From an uncultured Bacilli bacterium (GTDB lineage: Bacteria; Bacillota_I; Bacilli_A; RF39; UBA660): a DNA stretch of 64,000 bases. This document shows positions 26,582-35,607 of the stretch, piece after piece. A program made the position numbers and the translations under genes. The notes under the pieces are model-generated. The model had not been told where the DNA came from, ran no database searches, and saw only the letters and a list, made by a program, of their open reading frames with translations. The stretch spans positions 39,853 to 103,852 of the forward strand of contig CAKOOO010000004.1 in assembly GCA_934098665.1 (NCBI GenBank), in the 5' to 3' direction. How positions within the stretch are numbered: the first letter of the stretch is position 1; each line of letters opens with the position of its first letter.

Positions 26582-27024
26582 TGAGACTAGAAAATTTACC
26601 AAAAACTAGCGAAATGAAAGCTAGAAAAAGAGTTGGTAGAGGCCCAGGAAGTGGAATGGGTAAAACTTCAACTCGTGGGGAAAACGGACAAAAATCTAGA
26701 AGTGGTGCTTCAATTAAACCTTGGTTCCAAGGTGGACAATCACCACTTTACAGAAGAATTCCTAAAAGAGGATTTAACAATTCAAATTTTGCTAATAGAT
26801 TTGCAACAATTAATTTATCAGATTTAAATAGATACTTTAATGATGGTGATGTTGTTACTCCTGAAGTATTATTTGAAAAAAGAATTCTTAAAAAGGGATT
26901 AAATGGAGTTAAAGTTTTAGGAAATGGTACTTTAGAAAAGAAATTAACGATTAAAGCACATCGTTTTACAAGTGCCGCAGTTACTAAAATTAATGATGCT
27001 GGTGGTAAAGCAGAGGTGATTTAA
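26581..27024 (+). CDS. rplO: 50S ribosomal protein L15
   Basis: L15 is a late-assembling large-subunit protein with an extended glycine-rich N-terminus, seen as RVGRGPGSGMGKTSTRGENG and GFEGGQ-like GWFQGGQSPLYRRIPKRGF in related form (here KPWFQGGQSPLYRRIPKRGF). The 147 residues are typical. It directly follows rpsE and is two bases ahead of secY. Confidence 0.97.
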   Translation: MRLENLPKTSEMKARKRVGRGPGSGMGKTSTRGENGQKSRSGASIKPWFQGGQSPLYRRIPKRGFNNSNFANRFATINLSDLNRYFNDGDVVTPEVLFEKRILKKGLNGVKVLGNGTLEKKLTIKAHRFTSAAVTKINDAGGKAEVI

Positions 27025-27025
27025 A

Positions 27026-28288
27026 ATGTTTCGTGGTTTTTCAGGATTTTTTAGTAAAAGTAATAAAGACTTAAGAAAAAAAATCTATTTTACGTTAATG
27101 TGTTTAGGAATATTTTGTTTAGGAACAACAATAACTATTCCTTGGGCATCAGCAGTATATGAAGAACTAGGTTTTCTAGAAATATTTAATGTAATGAGTG
27201 GTGGAGGACTTTCAAATTTTTCTATATTTGCTTTAGGTGTTTCACCTTACATTACAGCCTCTATTATTACCGAAATTTTACAAATGGATATTGTACCATA
27301 TTTTAAAGATCTTAAAGATCAAGGTTATACTGGTAGACAAAAAATCAATAAAATAACTAGATACTTAGGAATTGCTATCGCCTTTTTACAAGCTTATGCA
27401 TTAACAGCCTTTTATATGAAAGGGTTAGATGCAATGCAGATAATTAAAACTACACTTGTAATGGTAGCAGGAACTTCATTTTGTATGTGGATGGGAGATC
27501 AAATTACTAATAAAGGAATTGGTAATGGACAGTCAATGCTTATAATGGCTGGTATTATTCAAAGTATGCCAAACATTTTTAGAGGTGCATTTGCATCTTT
27601 AGTACTGGGAAATTATTCAAAAGGTGTTGGTATTACCTTATTTAGTTTGTTTGTTCTTGTATATATAGTCGTTATAGTTGGTATTATTTGGGTTCAGCTT
27701 GCTGAAAGAAGAATTCCAATTCAATATTCGAATAGAACTACATCTGCTTATGGAGCCCAAACTAATTATTTACCATTAAAAATTAATTCTGCTAGCGTAA
27801 TTCCAGTTATTTTTGCATCAATTGTTACAACAATACCCTCAACTATCGTTACTTTAATTGGAAAACAAGGTGCAATTGATTTTGTAAACAAATATATTAT
27901 ATACACTTCTAATACTGGATTTATATTATATTTATTATTAATAGTTGTATTTTGCTACTTCTATACATTCCTTGTTATGAATCCAGAGGAAATGAGTAAA
28001 AATTTAAATGAAAATGGTGGATATATTCCTGGTATAAGACCGGGAACGGATACATCTAATTATATTAGTGCTTCACTATCAAAACTTACTTTAGTTGGTT
28101 CATTATTCTTAATAGTTTTAGCTGGAATGCCAATTCTATTATCAAAACTTACTTCACTTCCATCATATGTTACAATAGGTGGAACTGGTATTTTAATAGT
28201 GGTTGGTGTTGCAATTGAAACTTATAAACAACTTGAAAGCAGTTTAGTTAGTAGAAGTTATACTTCTAAAAGGAAGAGATTAAAATGA
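27026..28288 (+). CDS. secY: Protein translocase subunit SecY
   Basis: SecY is the channel of the Sec translocon. The 420 residues form ten membrane segments; signature pieces are ALGVSPYITASIITEILQM, the basic cytoplasmic loop QLAERRIPIQYSNR, and NPEEMSKNLNENGGYIPGIRPG. It is slightly shorter than the B. subtilis protein. The ATG of adk overlaps its end by four bases. Confidence 0.98.
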   Translation: MFRGFSGFFSKSNKDLRKKIYFTLMCLGIFCLGTTITIPWASAVYEELGFLEIFNVMSGGGLSNFSIFALGVSPYITASIITEILQMDIVPYFKDLKDQGYTGRQKINKITRYLGIAIAFLQAYALTAFYMKGLDAMQIIKTTLVMVAGTSFCMWMGDQITNKGIGNGQSMLIMAGIIQSMPNIFRGAFASLVLGNYSKGVGITLFSLFVLVYIVVIVGIIWVQLAERRIPIQYSNRTTSAYGAQTNYLPLKINSASVIPVIFASIVTTIPSTIVTLIGKQGAIDFVNKYIIYTSNTGFILYLLLIVVFCYFYTFLVMNPEEMSKNLNENGGYIPGIRPGTDTSNYISASLSKLTLVGSLFLIVLAGMPILLSKLTSLPSYVTIGGTGILIVVGVAIETYKQLESSLVSRSYTSKRKRLK

Positions 28289-28929
28289 AAAATATAATTT
28301 TTTTAGCTCCTCCCGCTGCGGGCAAAGGAACTTGTAGTGAAATTTTAAAAAGCACTTATGATTATGAACATATTTCTACTGGGGCTATATTAAGAAGTGA
28401 AATTGATTCTTCTAGTAGCCTCGGGCTTGAAATAAAATCTGTAATTGACAGTGGAAATCTTGTAAGTGATGAATTAATGATTAACTTAATTGAAGAAAGA
28501 CTTTCAAATAATCAAAAAAAATTCATTTTAGATGGATTTCCTAGAACACTCAATCAAGCTAAAAAATTAAATGAACTATTTAATAAGCTTGATATTAGTA
28601 ATTATGTTGTTATTTATTTAAATATAGAGTATGATCTTGCTTTAAAACGAACACTTGGAAGAATTACTTGTGATAAATGTGGAAAAAGTTATAATACTTT
28701 CTTTGAAGGATACAAACCTAAAATTGATGGTATATGTGATAATTGTAATACTCCACTTAAAAAACGTGGTGATGACAACGAAGTAAGTTTTAAAAATAGA
28801 TTTGAAACATATTTAAAAAATACTTATCCAATTTTAGATTATTATAAAAAAATTGGTAAGGTTAGAGAAATTAGTATTGATAATAATGTAGATTTATTTT
28901 CAGCATTAAAGGAGATAGTTAGTGATTAA
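28285..28929 (+). CDS. adk: Adenylate kinase
   Basis: Adk interconverts AMP, ADP and ATP. The P-loop reads APPAAGKGT (GxPGxGKGT with substitutions), followed by HISTGAILR, DGFPRTLNQA and RFETYLKNTYPILDYY. The lid is the zinc type with CDKCGKSYN and CDNCNTP, as usual for Gram-positives. APPAAGKGT is an unusual P-loop variant; the lysine and threonine are kept. The gene lies between secY and map, the standard place. Confidence 0.96.
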   Translation: MKNIIFLAPPAAGKGTCSEILKSTYDYEHISTGAILRSEIDSSSSLGLEIKSVIDSGNLVSDELMINLIEERLSNNQKKFILDGFPRTLNQAKKLNELFNKLDISNYVVIYLNIEYDLALKRTLGRITCDKCGKSYNTFFEGYKPKIDGICDNCNTPLKKRGDDNEVSFKNRFETYLKNTYPILDYYKKIGKVREISIDNNVDLFSALKEIVSD

Positions 28930-29668
28930 CATTAAAAGTCAAAGAGAAATTGCACTTATGAAAGAAGCCGGTCATATAAACTTTCTTGCTCATGAAGAAA
29001 TAAAGAAAAATATAAGACCAAATATTACTACTGGTGACTTGAATAATATTGTTCATGAATTTATTAGAAATCATGATGCTATCCCTTCGGAACTTAATTA
29101 TGAAGGTTTTCCAAAAAGCGTATGTTTATCAGTTAATGATGAAGTTGTTCATGGAATTCCTGATAATCGAAAACTAAAAAATGGCGATATCTTAAAAGTT
29201 GACTTAACTGTAAGATATAAAGGTTATGAAAGCGATAGTGCTAGAACTTATATTGTTGGAAATGCTAAATCAAAAGAAGATGAAGATCTGGTAAATGATA
29301 CAAAAGGTGCATTATATGCAGGCTTAAGCGTAGTAAAAGATGGTGTAAAGTTATCACTTGTTGGTAAAACTATTGAAGACTATGCACATAATCATAGGCT
29401 TTCAGTTGTTGAAGATCTTGTTGGACATGGAATTGGCACTCAAATGCATGAAGATCCTGATGTCCCAAATTTTTATACAAATACAAATGTTATTTTAAAA
29501 GAAGGAATGACTATTTGTATTGAACCAATGCTTAATTTAGGAACTAAAGAAGTTTATGTCGATGATAATGACTGGACAATTAAAACTTTAGATGGAAAAA
29601 ATAGTGCTCATTTTGAGCATACAATTGTAGTTACTAAAAATGGATATGAAATATTAACGGGAGAGTGA
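28922..29668 (+). CDS. map: Methionine aminopeptidase, type I
   Basis: Map removes the N-terminal methionine from nascent proteins. The metal ligands can be placed: D in [17 protein letters not shown] (two aspartates), H in [17 protein letters not shown] in IEPMLNLG and E in HFEHTIVVT. The start is GTG 28922 behind AAGGAG, giving [17 protein letters not shown]; it overlaps adk by eight bases. The 248 residues are typical. Confidence 0.96.
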   Translation: MINIKSQREIALMKEAGHINFLAHEEIKKNIRPNITTGDLNNIVHEFIRNHDAIPSELNYEGFPKSVCLSVNDEVVHGIPDNRKLKNGDILKVDLTVRYKGYESDSARTYIVGNAKSKEDEDLVNDTKGALYAGLSVVKDGVKLSLVGKTIEDYAHNHRLSVVEDLVGHGIGTQMHEDPDVPNFYTNTNVILKEGMTICIEPMLNLGTKEVYVDDNDWTIKTLDGKNSAHFEHTIVVTKNGYEILTGE

Positions 29669-29675
29669 AAAAATT

Positions 29676-29900
29676 ATGGCTAATAAAAAAAATGATAAAA
29701 TAGAAGTGGAAGGCAAAGTAACGGAAGTTTTAAAGGGTAGTGATTATTTAGTTGAACTATCAAATGGACATACTGTAAAAGCCTACGTTTCTGGTAAAAT
29801 GCGTATTAACATGATACGTATCTTACCAGGTGATACCGTTACAGTAGAACTTTCGCCTTATGATTTAACACGTGGGATAATTACATGGAATAAAAGATAG
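29676..29900 (+). CDS. infA: Translation initiation factor IF-1
   Basis: IF-1 binds the A site during initiation. The 74 residues form the S1-like OB fold: [34 protein letters not shown] and [20 protein letters not shown] followed by LTRGIITW. It sits between map and rpmJ as in other Firmicutes; the small KOW protein found there in Bacillus is absent. Confidence 0.97.
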   Translation: MANKKNDKIEVEGKVTEVLKGSDYLVELSNGHTVKAYVSGKMRINMIRILPGDTVTVELSPYDLTRGIITWNKR

Positions 29901-29909
29901 GAGGAAATT

Positions 29910-30023
29910 ATGAAAGTTAGACCATCTGTAAAAAAGATATGTAAAAAATGTAAAGTAATAAGAAGAAAAGGAAAAGTTATGGTTATTTGTAATAACCCTA
30001 AACATAAACAAGTTCAAGGATAA
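29910..30023 (+). CDS. rpmJ: 50S ribosomal protein L36
   Basis: A 37-codon gene: [20 protein letters not shown] then [17 protein letters not shown]. The zinc ligands are C11, C14, C27 and H32 (CxxC...C....H), so it is the zinc-binding form. AGGAGG at 29899-29904 precedes ATG 29910. It lies between infA and rpsM, the universal place for L36. Confidence 0.97.
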   Translation: MKVRPSVKKICKKCKVIRRKGKVMVICNNPKHKQVQG

Positions 30024-30033
30024 GGAGTAAAAA

Positions 30034-30408
30034 ATGGCAAGAATTAAAAATATTGAATTACCTAATGAAAAACAAACTTGGATTGGACTTACTGCAATCT
30101 ATGGAATAGGTAGAAATTTAGGTAAAACTATTTGTAAAAATGCAAATGTTGAAGAAACTAAAAAAATAAAAGATTTAACTGAAGACGAAATTGCAGCACT
30201 TCGTAAAGAAGTTGACAAAGCGACTACTGAAGGTGATCTTCGTCGTGAAGTTCAAATGAATATTAAAAATAAAATGGAAATGAATTCTTATCAAGGTATA
30301 AGACATAAAAAAGGTCTTCCTGTAAGAGGACAAAGAACAAGTCGCAACGCTCGTACTAGAAAAGGTAGGGGAAAAGTTGTAGCTAATAAGAAAAAGGTTT
30401 CAAAGTAG
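30034..30408 (+). CDS. rpsM: 30S ribosomal protein S13
   Basis: S13 contacts S19 and the large subunit in the head. The 124 residues contain [32 protein letters not shown] and the basic C-terminus [26 protein letters not shown] precedes ATG. Confidence 0.98.
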   Translation: MARIKNIELPNEKQTWIGLTAIYGIGRNLGKTICKNANVEETKKIKDLTEDEIAALRKEVDKATTEGDLRREVQMNIKNKMEMNSYQGIRHKKGLPVRGQRTSRNARTRKGRGKVVANKKKVSK

Positions 30409-30418
30409 GTGAGAAAAT

Positions 30419-30802
30419 ATGGCATATAATAGAAGAAAGAAGAAAAATAAAATTACTGTTACAGAAGCAGAAGCTCATATTCATGCAACATATAACAATA
30501 CTATTGTAACAATTTGTGATCATAATGGTAATGCAATAAGCTGGTCATCCGCTGGAAGAATTGGTTATAAAGGAAGTAAAAAGAAAACTCCTTTTGCTGC
30601 TGGACTTTCTGCTGAAGCTGCTGCAAATGCTGCTAAAGACCAAGGTGTTGTAAAAGTTGATGTTTATGTTAAAGGTTTAGGGCCAGGAAGAGAAAATGCT
30701 ATTCGTAGTATTCAAACAGCTGGACTTGAAATTACAAGTATAACTGATGAAACACCAGTTCCACACAATGGTTGTAGACCACCAAAAAGACCAAGAAATT
30801 AA
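30419..30802 (+). CDS. rpsK: 30S ribosomal protein S11
   Basis: S11 is in the platform beside the mRNA exit. The 127 residues contain [40 protein letters not shown] and the C-terminal [16 protein letters not shown]. It leads into rpoA after 17 bases. Confidence 0.98.
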   Translation: MAYNRRKKKNKITVTEAEAHIHATYNNTIVTICDHNGNAISWSSAGRIGYKGSKKKTPFAAGLSAEAAANAAKDQGVVKVDVYVKGLGPGRENAIRSIQTAGLEITSITDETPVPHNGCRPPKRPRN

Positions 30803-30819
30803 TAAAAGGGAGGGTAATT

Positions 30820-31764
30820 ATGATAAAATTTGAAAAACCAGAATACAAAATTTCAGAATATAATGAAACTAGTAATTATGGTAAATTTGAACTAGAACCA
30901 CTTGAAAGAGGTTTTGGTACTACTATTGGAAATGCACTTAGAAGAGTTTTACTATCAAGCTTACCAGGATCAAGCGTTACTTCAATTAAAATTGATGGTG
31001 TAATGCATGAATTCCAAAAAATTGATGGAATTGTTGAAGACGTAACTCAAATCGTTTTAAATATCAAAAAGTTAGTTGTAAAAAATCATACAGAAGAAGT
31101 TAAAACATTACATCTATTTGCTAATACTGAAGGTCCAGTAACTGCTGATATGATCGATAAAAATGCTGATGTTGATATAATTAATCCAGATTTAGTTATT
31201 TGTAACCTTGTTAAAGGTGGCAAAATTGATATGGAATTAACTATTCAAAACGGTAGAGGTTATGTTGAAGCTAAAGTAAATAAACAAAACATGAAAGAAA
31301 TAAAAGTTGGTGTAATCCCAGTAGATTCAAATTATTCACCAATAGAACTTGTTAAATATGAGGTTTTAGATACTAGAGTTGGTCAAGATGAAACATATGA
31401 TAAACTTGTTATGGAAATTACTACAAATGGTAGTATGACTCCAGAAGAAGCTATGGCATTATCTGCTAAAATATTGGGTGAACATTTTGCTATTGTAGCA
31501 GATTTAAATAGTATTAGTAATATAGCTGGTATAATGCAAGAAAAACAAGTTGATAGTAAAGCAAAAACATTAGAAACACCAATTGAAGAAGTAGAATTTT
31601 CAGTTAGAGCATTTAACTGCTTAAAAAGACATGGTATTCATACTCTTCAAGATCTTGTTAACATGAAAGAAGTTGAAGTTACTAAAATCAGAAATTTAGG
31701 TAAAAAATCTTTAAAAGAAGTTATCGATAAAGTTGCTGATTTAGGACTAGAGTTTAAGGAGTAA
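30820..31764 (+). CDS. rpoA: DNA-directed RNA polymerase subunit alpha
   Basis: The alpha dimer starts polymerase assembly and its C-terminal domain contacts UP elements and activators. The N-terminal domain (RGFGTTIGNALRRVLLSSLP) and the C-terminal domain (VRAFNCLKRHGIHTLQDLV, IRNLGKKSLKEV) are complete in 314 residues. A GGGAGGG site precedes ATG. Confidence 0.98.
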   Translation: MIKFEKPEYKISEYNETSNYGKFELEPLERGFGTTIGNALRRVLLSSLPGSSVTSIKIDGVMHEFQKIDGIVEDVTQIVLNIKKLVVKNHTEEVKTLHLFANTEGPVTADMIDKNADVDIINPDLVICNLVKGGKIDMELTIQNGRGYVEAKVNKQNMKEIKVGVIPVDSNYSPIELVKYEVLDTRVGQDETYDKLVMEITTNGSMTPEEAMALSAKILGEHFAIVADLNSISNIAGIMQEKQVDSKAKTLETPIEEVEFSVRAFNCLKRHGIHTLQDLVNMKEVEVTKIRNLGKKSLKEVIDKVADLGLEFKE

Positions 31765-31767
31765 AAT

Positions 31768-32106
31768 ATGTATCGTAAATTAGGTAGAAATAATAAAATT
31801 AGAAGAAGCATTTTAGCTGGACTAACTAAAGATGTTATAATGCATGAAAGTATTGTTACAACTGAATCAAGAGCGAAGGAAGTAAGAAAATTTGTTGATA
31901 AAATGATTACTTATGGAAAAGATGGTTCACTTGTTGCAAGAAGAAAGGCTTTAGCATTTTTACATAATGATAATGAAGTTGTTCAAAAAGTATTTAATGA
32001 TTTAGCAAAAAAATATGAAAACCGTAATGGTGGATATACAAGAATTATTAAACTTAAAGAACGTCGTGGCGATGATGCTTTAGAGGTTAAATTAGAATTA
32101 GTATAG
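31768..32106 (+). CDS. rplQ: 50S ribosomal protein L17
   Basis: L17 lies near the tunnel exit. The 112 residues contain YRKLGRNNKIRRSILAGLTK, ESIVTTESRAKEVRKFVDKM and KLKERRGDDALEVKLELV. It ends the ribosomal superoperon: its stop codon lies in the stem of an intrinsic terminator. CbiO/EcfA genes that follow L17 in Bacillus are not here. Confidence 0.97.
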   Translation: MYRKLGRNNKIRRSILAGLTKDVIMHESIVTTESRAKEVRKFVDKMITYGKDGSLVARRKALAFLHNDNEVVQKVFNDLAKKYENRNGGYTRIIKLKERRGDDALEVKLELV

Positions 32107-32126
32107 TTTTATCTATACTTTTTTTG
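32100..32126 (+). terminator. Intrinsic terminator of the ribosomal superoperon
   Basis: GTATAG (32101-32106) pairs with CTATAC (32113-32118), with an outer A-T pair, and is followed by seven Ts. The stem includes the rplQ stop codon. Confidence 0.8.
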
Positions 32127-32222
32127 TTAATTAAAATTTTTATTGTTAAACTTGTATTTTATTATTCAATAATTTATAAGAATATGTTAAAATATATAGT
32201 AGCAGTTAGGAAGTGTGAAGGT

Positions 32223-33008
32223 ATGGCAAGAATAATATCATTAGTAAATCAAAAAGGCGGTGTAGGCAAAACTACCACAAGTATAAATTTAGCGGCAGCT
32301 TTAGGTCAATGCGGTAAGAAAACGCTTCTTATTGACATGGATCCACAAAGTAATGCTACAACTGGTCTTGGTTTTAATACAACCGATTTTGAACATGATA
32401 TTTATGAAACAATAACTGGTTTGTGTGAAATAAAAAAATCAATCTATAAAACAAAATTTAAAAATTTAAGTATTATTCCATCAACTTTAAATTTAGCAGG
32501 AATAGATGTTGAATTTGTAAAAAAAATGTTTGCTGACAATACATTTCAAAGAAATAATCAACTTCGAAATGCACTTGAACAAATAAAAGTCAACTTTGAT
32601 TATATAATAATTGACTGTCAGCCATCTTTAGGATTATCCACTATGAATGCTTTAGTAGCAAGTGATGCAGTAATTATTCCTGTACAATGCGAATTTTATG
32701 CTTTAGAGGGTATTACACAATTGTTAAATTCAATTATAATGGTACAAAATTCAATGAACCCAGAACTTCGCATAGAAGGTGTACTTCTTACGATGCTTGA
32801 TGGAAGAACAAATATTGGCCTTGAAGTTATTGAAGAAATTAGAAAATATTTTAAAGACAAAGTATTTAATACAATTATACCAAGACTTGTAAGACTTGTT
32901 GAAGCTCCCAGTCATGGTAAACCAATAAATGAATATGATCCAGAAAGTAGAGGCGCTGAAGCATATCATAATTTAGCGAAAGAGGTGATTGAAAGAGATG
33001 GAAACTAA
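32223..33008 (+). CDS. soj: ParA-family chromosome partition ATPase (Soj)
   Basis: A deviant Walker A motif NQKGGVGKTTTSINLAAALG lies at the N-terminus, followed by IDMDPQSNATTGLG and IIDCQPSLGLSTMNAL (Walker B). Soj works with ParB on parS sites near oriC and controls DnaA; in spore-formers it also affects Spo0A-dependent genes. The start is ATG 32223 (MARIISLVNQKGG); the frame extends 33 codons upstream but that part lacks family similarity. 261 residues is typical. parB overlaps its end by 11 bases. Confidence 0.95.
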   Translation: MARIISLVNQKGGVGKTTTSINLAAALGQCGKKTLLIDMDPQSNATTGLGFNTTDFEHDIYETITGLCEIKKSIYKTKFKNLSIIPSTLNLAGIDVEFVKKMFADNTFQRNNQLRNALEQIKVNFDYIIIDCQPSLGLSTMNALVASDAVIIPVQCEFYALEGITQLLNSIIMVQNSMNPELRIEGVLLTMLDGRTNIGLEVIEEIRKYFKDKVFNTIIPRLVRLVEAPSHGKPINEYDPESRGAEAYHNLAKEVIERDGN

Positions 33009-33864
33009 AAAAAAGGCGTTAGGTAAAGGATTAGAAGAACTTTTTTCAAATGCATCATTTAGTATAGATACTTTAGAAGACACTATAGTAAAAGAAGAAG
33101 GTAATACAGCGATTGAAGTTCCTTTATCACAAATTAGATCAAATCCTTATCAACCAAGAAAATTTTTTGATGAAGAAGCATTAAATGAACTTGCAGATTC
33201 TATTAAAGAGTATGGAGTTGTAGAACCTGTTATTCTTAAAAAAAGTGTAAAAGGATATGAAATTGTTGCGGGGGAAAGAAGATGTAAGGCATCTAAAATA
33301 GCTGGTTTAACTACAGTTCCTGCTATTGTAAAAGATTTTACTGATGAAGAAATGATGGAAATTGCACTTCTTGAAAATATTCAAAGGGAAGATTTAAATC
33401 CTGTTGATACAGCAGTATCTATTTCAAATATTTTAGAAGTTCGTAATATGACACAAGAAGAATTTGCAAAAAAATTTGGAAAAAGTAGAAGCTATATTAC
33501 AAACCTTTTAGGCTTGCTTAATTTACCTAAAAGTGTGCAAGAACTTGTTAAAAATGGGAAACTTTCAATGTCACATGCAAGGAGTTTAAGCAAACTTGAT
33601 GATGAAGAAAAAGTAATATATTTAGCTAATAAAATTATTAAAGAAAATTTAAATGTTCGTGATGTTGAAAAAATGTTATCAAAAAAAGAAAATACTCCAA
33701 AGATGAAACAAAAAAATGAACAATATAGAATGTATGAAGATGCGATAAGTGATGCTATAGGTAATAAAGTAAAGGTATCAGATAAGAAAATTGAAATTTC
33801 TTATAATTCTATACCAGATTTAAATCGAATAATGGAGATATTTCATATAGAATTTAAAGATTAA
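32998..33864 (+). CDS. spo0J: Chromosome partition protein ParB (Spo0J)
   Basis: ParB is a CTP-dependent DNA clamp loaded at parS. The N-terminal GKGLEELFSN, PLSQIRSNPYQPRKFFDEEA, the GERR box (IVAGERRCKAS), ALLENIQREDLNPVDTA and the helix-turn-helix KFGKSRSYITNLLGLLNLP are all visible in 288 residues. ATG 32998 is preceded by GAGGTG at 10 bases; the in-frame TTG at 32989 is too close to it. In a spore-former it helps prespore chromosome segregation. I did not see an exact parS 16-mer in the window. Confidence 0.95.
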   Translation: METKKKALGKGLEELFSNASFSIDTLEDTIVKEEGNTAIEVPLSQIRSNPYQPRKFFDEEALNELADSIKEYGVVEPVILKKSVKGYEIVAGERRCKASKIAGLTTVPAIVKDFTDEEMMEIALLENIQREDLNPVDTAVSISNILEVRNMTQEEFAKKFGKSRSYITNLLGLLNLPKSVQELVKNGKLSMSHARSLSKLDDEEKVIYLANKIIKENLNVRDVEKMLSKKENTPKMKQKNEQYRMYEDAISDAIGNKVKVSDKKIEISYNSIPDLNRIMEIFHIEFKD

Positions 33865-33875
33865 GAAAGGTTTTT

Positions 33876-34073
33876 ATGAAAATAGAATTTAAACTAAATG
33901 ATGAAGTTGTTATGAAAAAGCCACATGCTTGTAAAACTAATTTATGGATTATTACAAGAGTTGGAGCAGATGTAAAAATTAAATGTAAAAACTGTGGCCG
34001 TGAAATAATGATGGATCGTTTAGAATTTTATAAGAAACTAAAAAAGGTGATAAAAAATGAAAAAGAAAGTTAG
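33876..34073 (+). CDS. DUF951 family small zinc-ribbon-like protein
   Basis: The 65 residues match DUF951 (YyzM): a beta-rich protein with LNDEVVMKKPHACKTNLW, ITRVGADVKIKCKNCGREIM and a MDRLEFYKKLKKV tail. The cysteines (C19, C36, C39 by count) could bind metal. The function is unknown. The family typically lies next to spo0J, ychF and rpsF near oriC, as here. The last 17 bases overlap the transporter gene. Confidence 0.88.
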   Translation: MKIEFKLNDEVVMKKPHACKTNLWIITRVGADVKIKCKNCGREIMMDRLEFYKKLKKVIKNEKES

Positions 34074-35595
34074 GAATAAAGTTAAATTACATCCAGTAAT
34101 GAGTTTGCTTTTTATAATGTTTTTCGTAATTATAATAAGTGGAATTTTGTCATTATTTAATTTTTCTTTTTCATATAGTGTTATTAATCCCACTAGGGGT
34201 GAATATGTAAGTACGACGCAGTCCATTGTAAATATGTTTTCCTTACATGGAATAAAATATATTTTTGCAAATACAGTTGCAAATTTTGCTAATTTTAAAG
34301 TTCTTTCAAATTTAATTATTATACTTATAGGTATTGGTATTATGGAAAAAAGTGGCTTTTTAAAAACAGCATTCGGTTTACTTACAAGAAAAGCAAAGAA
34401 AAAAACAGTAACATTTGTTATCACAATGTTATGTTTATTATCAAGCATAATGGGTGATATACCATTTCTTGCGTTTATACCTATTTCTTCATTAATTTTT
34501 AAGTATGGAAAAAGAAATCCTAATTTAGGTGTAATTACATCTTTTGCGGCATTAACGTGTGGCTATGGGATATCTGTATTTTTCACAAGTATCGATTCTT
34601 CACTTGCAAGTTTAACATCATTAAGTGCAAAAATGCTTGATACTAATTTTTCATTTCATACCTTTTCTTTAGTTTTGTTTATGGTTGTTACAATATTAAT
34701 TATGGCAGTTGTTATAACTCACATTACCGAAAATATTTTGATAAAAAAATTACCTAAATATGAATTTAATGAAGAAGAGGAAATGATTTTTGAACCTACT
34801 AAATTAGAGTTAAAAGCATTAATTTTAGCTATTTTTGCAAGTATTATATATTTAATTATAATTATATATAATATTATTCCAGGTTTACCATTATCAGGTA
34901 ATTTCTTAAATTATAGAGAATCTCTTTATATTGATAGGTTATTTGGTACAAATTCATTTTTTTCAAATGGTTTTGTATTTATAATTACAATTTTATTTAT
35001 AATATGGGGACTAACTTATGGTATAGTATCAAAAAGTATTAAAAATACTCGTGATTTTATTGATGGACTAGGATATAGTTTAAATGGTATTGGTAAAACA
35101 TTAGTATATATATTTGCAGGTTCTTTATTAATAAGTGTATTTAAGTATTCAAACATAGGTGGAGTTATTGTTGCAGGTCTTACTAATTTGATTATTGATT
35201 TAAAATTTACTGGTCTTGCTTTAGTTATATTGCTATTTGTTTGTACATTTATAAGTACGCTTGTTATGCCAAACTCTGTTAACAAATGGACTATAATGTC
35301 TACGTCAATTGTGCCAACATTTTTAAATGCTGGAATGAGTGCACAATTTTCTCAAGTTATATTTCGTTTAGCGGAAAGTGCGGCTTTAGGGCTTACCCCA
35401 TTATATGCTTATTATATAGTTTATTTAGCATATTTAGAAAGAGGAAGTCAAAATAAAAATGAAATAGGAATTAAAGATGCATTATCATATATGCTTCCAT
35501 ATTCTTTGTCGGCTTCATTTGTTTATTTATCATTATTAATAATTTGGTACATAATTGGTTTACCACTTGGTGTAAATGGTTATGTATTTGTATAG
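34057..35595 (+). CDS. AbgT-family transporter
   Basis: The 512-residue membrane protein has about 11 to 12 hydrophobic segments. The C-terminal motif MPNSVNKWTIMSTSIVPTFL and the following AESAALGLTPLYAYYIV segment resemble the AbgT signature PSxSAKWAxxAPIFVPM and TPLxPY. AbgT proteins take up p-aminobenzoyl-glutamate or, as in MtrF, export antifolates; which applies here cannot be told. AAAGGTGA precedes ATG within the end of the DUF951 gene. It sits between DUF951 and ychF, where Bacillus has other genes. Confidence 0.75.
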   Translation: MKKKVRNKVKLHPVMSLLFIMFFVIIISGILSLFNFSFSYSVINPTRGEYVSTTQSIVNMFSLHGIKYIFANTVANFANFKVLSNLIIILIGIGIMEKSGFLKTAFGLLTRKAKKKTVTFVITMLCLLSSIMGDIPFLAFIPISSLIFKYGKRNPNLGVITSFAALTCGYGISVFFTSIDSSLASLTSLSAKMLDTNFSFHTFSLVLFMVVTILIMAVVITHITENILIKKLPKYEFNEEEEMIFEPTKLELKALILAIFASIIYLIIIIYNIIPGLPLSGNFLNYRESLYIDRLFGTNSFFSNGFVFIITILFIIWGLTYGIVSKSIKNTRDFIDGLGYSLNGIGKTLVYIFAGSLLISVFKYSNIGGVIVAGLTNLIIDLKFTGLALVILLFVCTFISTLVMPNSVNKWTIMSTSIVPTFLNAGMSAQFSQVIFRLAESAALGLTPLYAYYIVYLAYLERGSQNKNEIGIKDALSYMLPYSLSASFVYLSLLIIWYIIGLPLGVNGYVFV

Positions 35596-35607
35596 GGGGA
35601 ATGTTAG

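Noticed and set aside
32223..33864. parS site near soj-spo0J
   Set aside because: No match to the parS 16-mer (TGTTTCACGTGAAACA-like) was found by eye; a computed scan would be needed.
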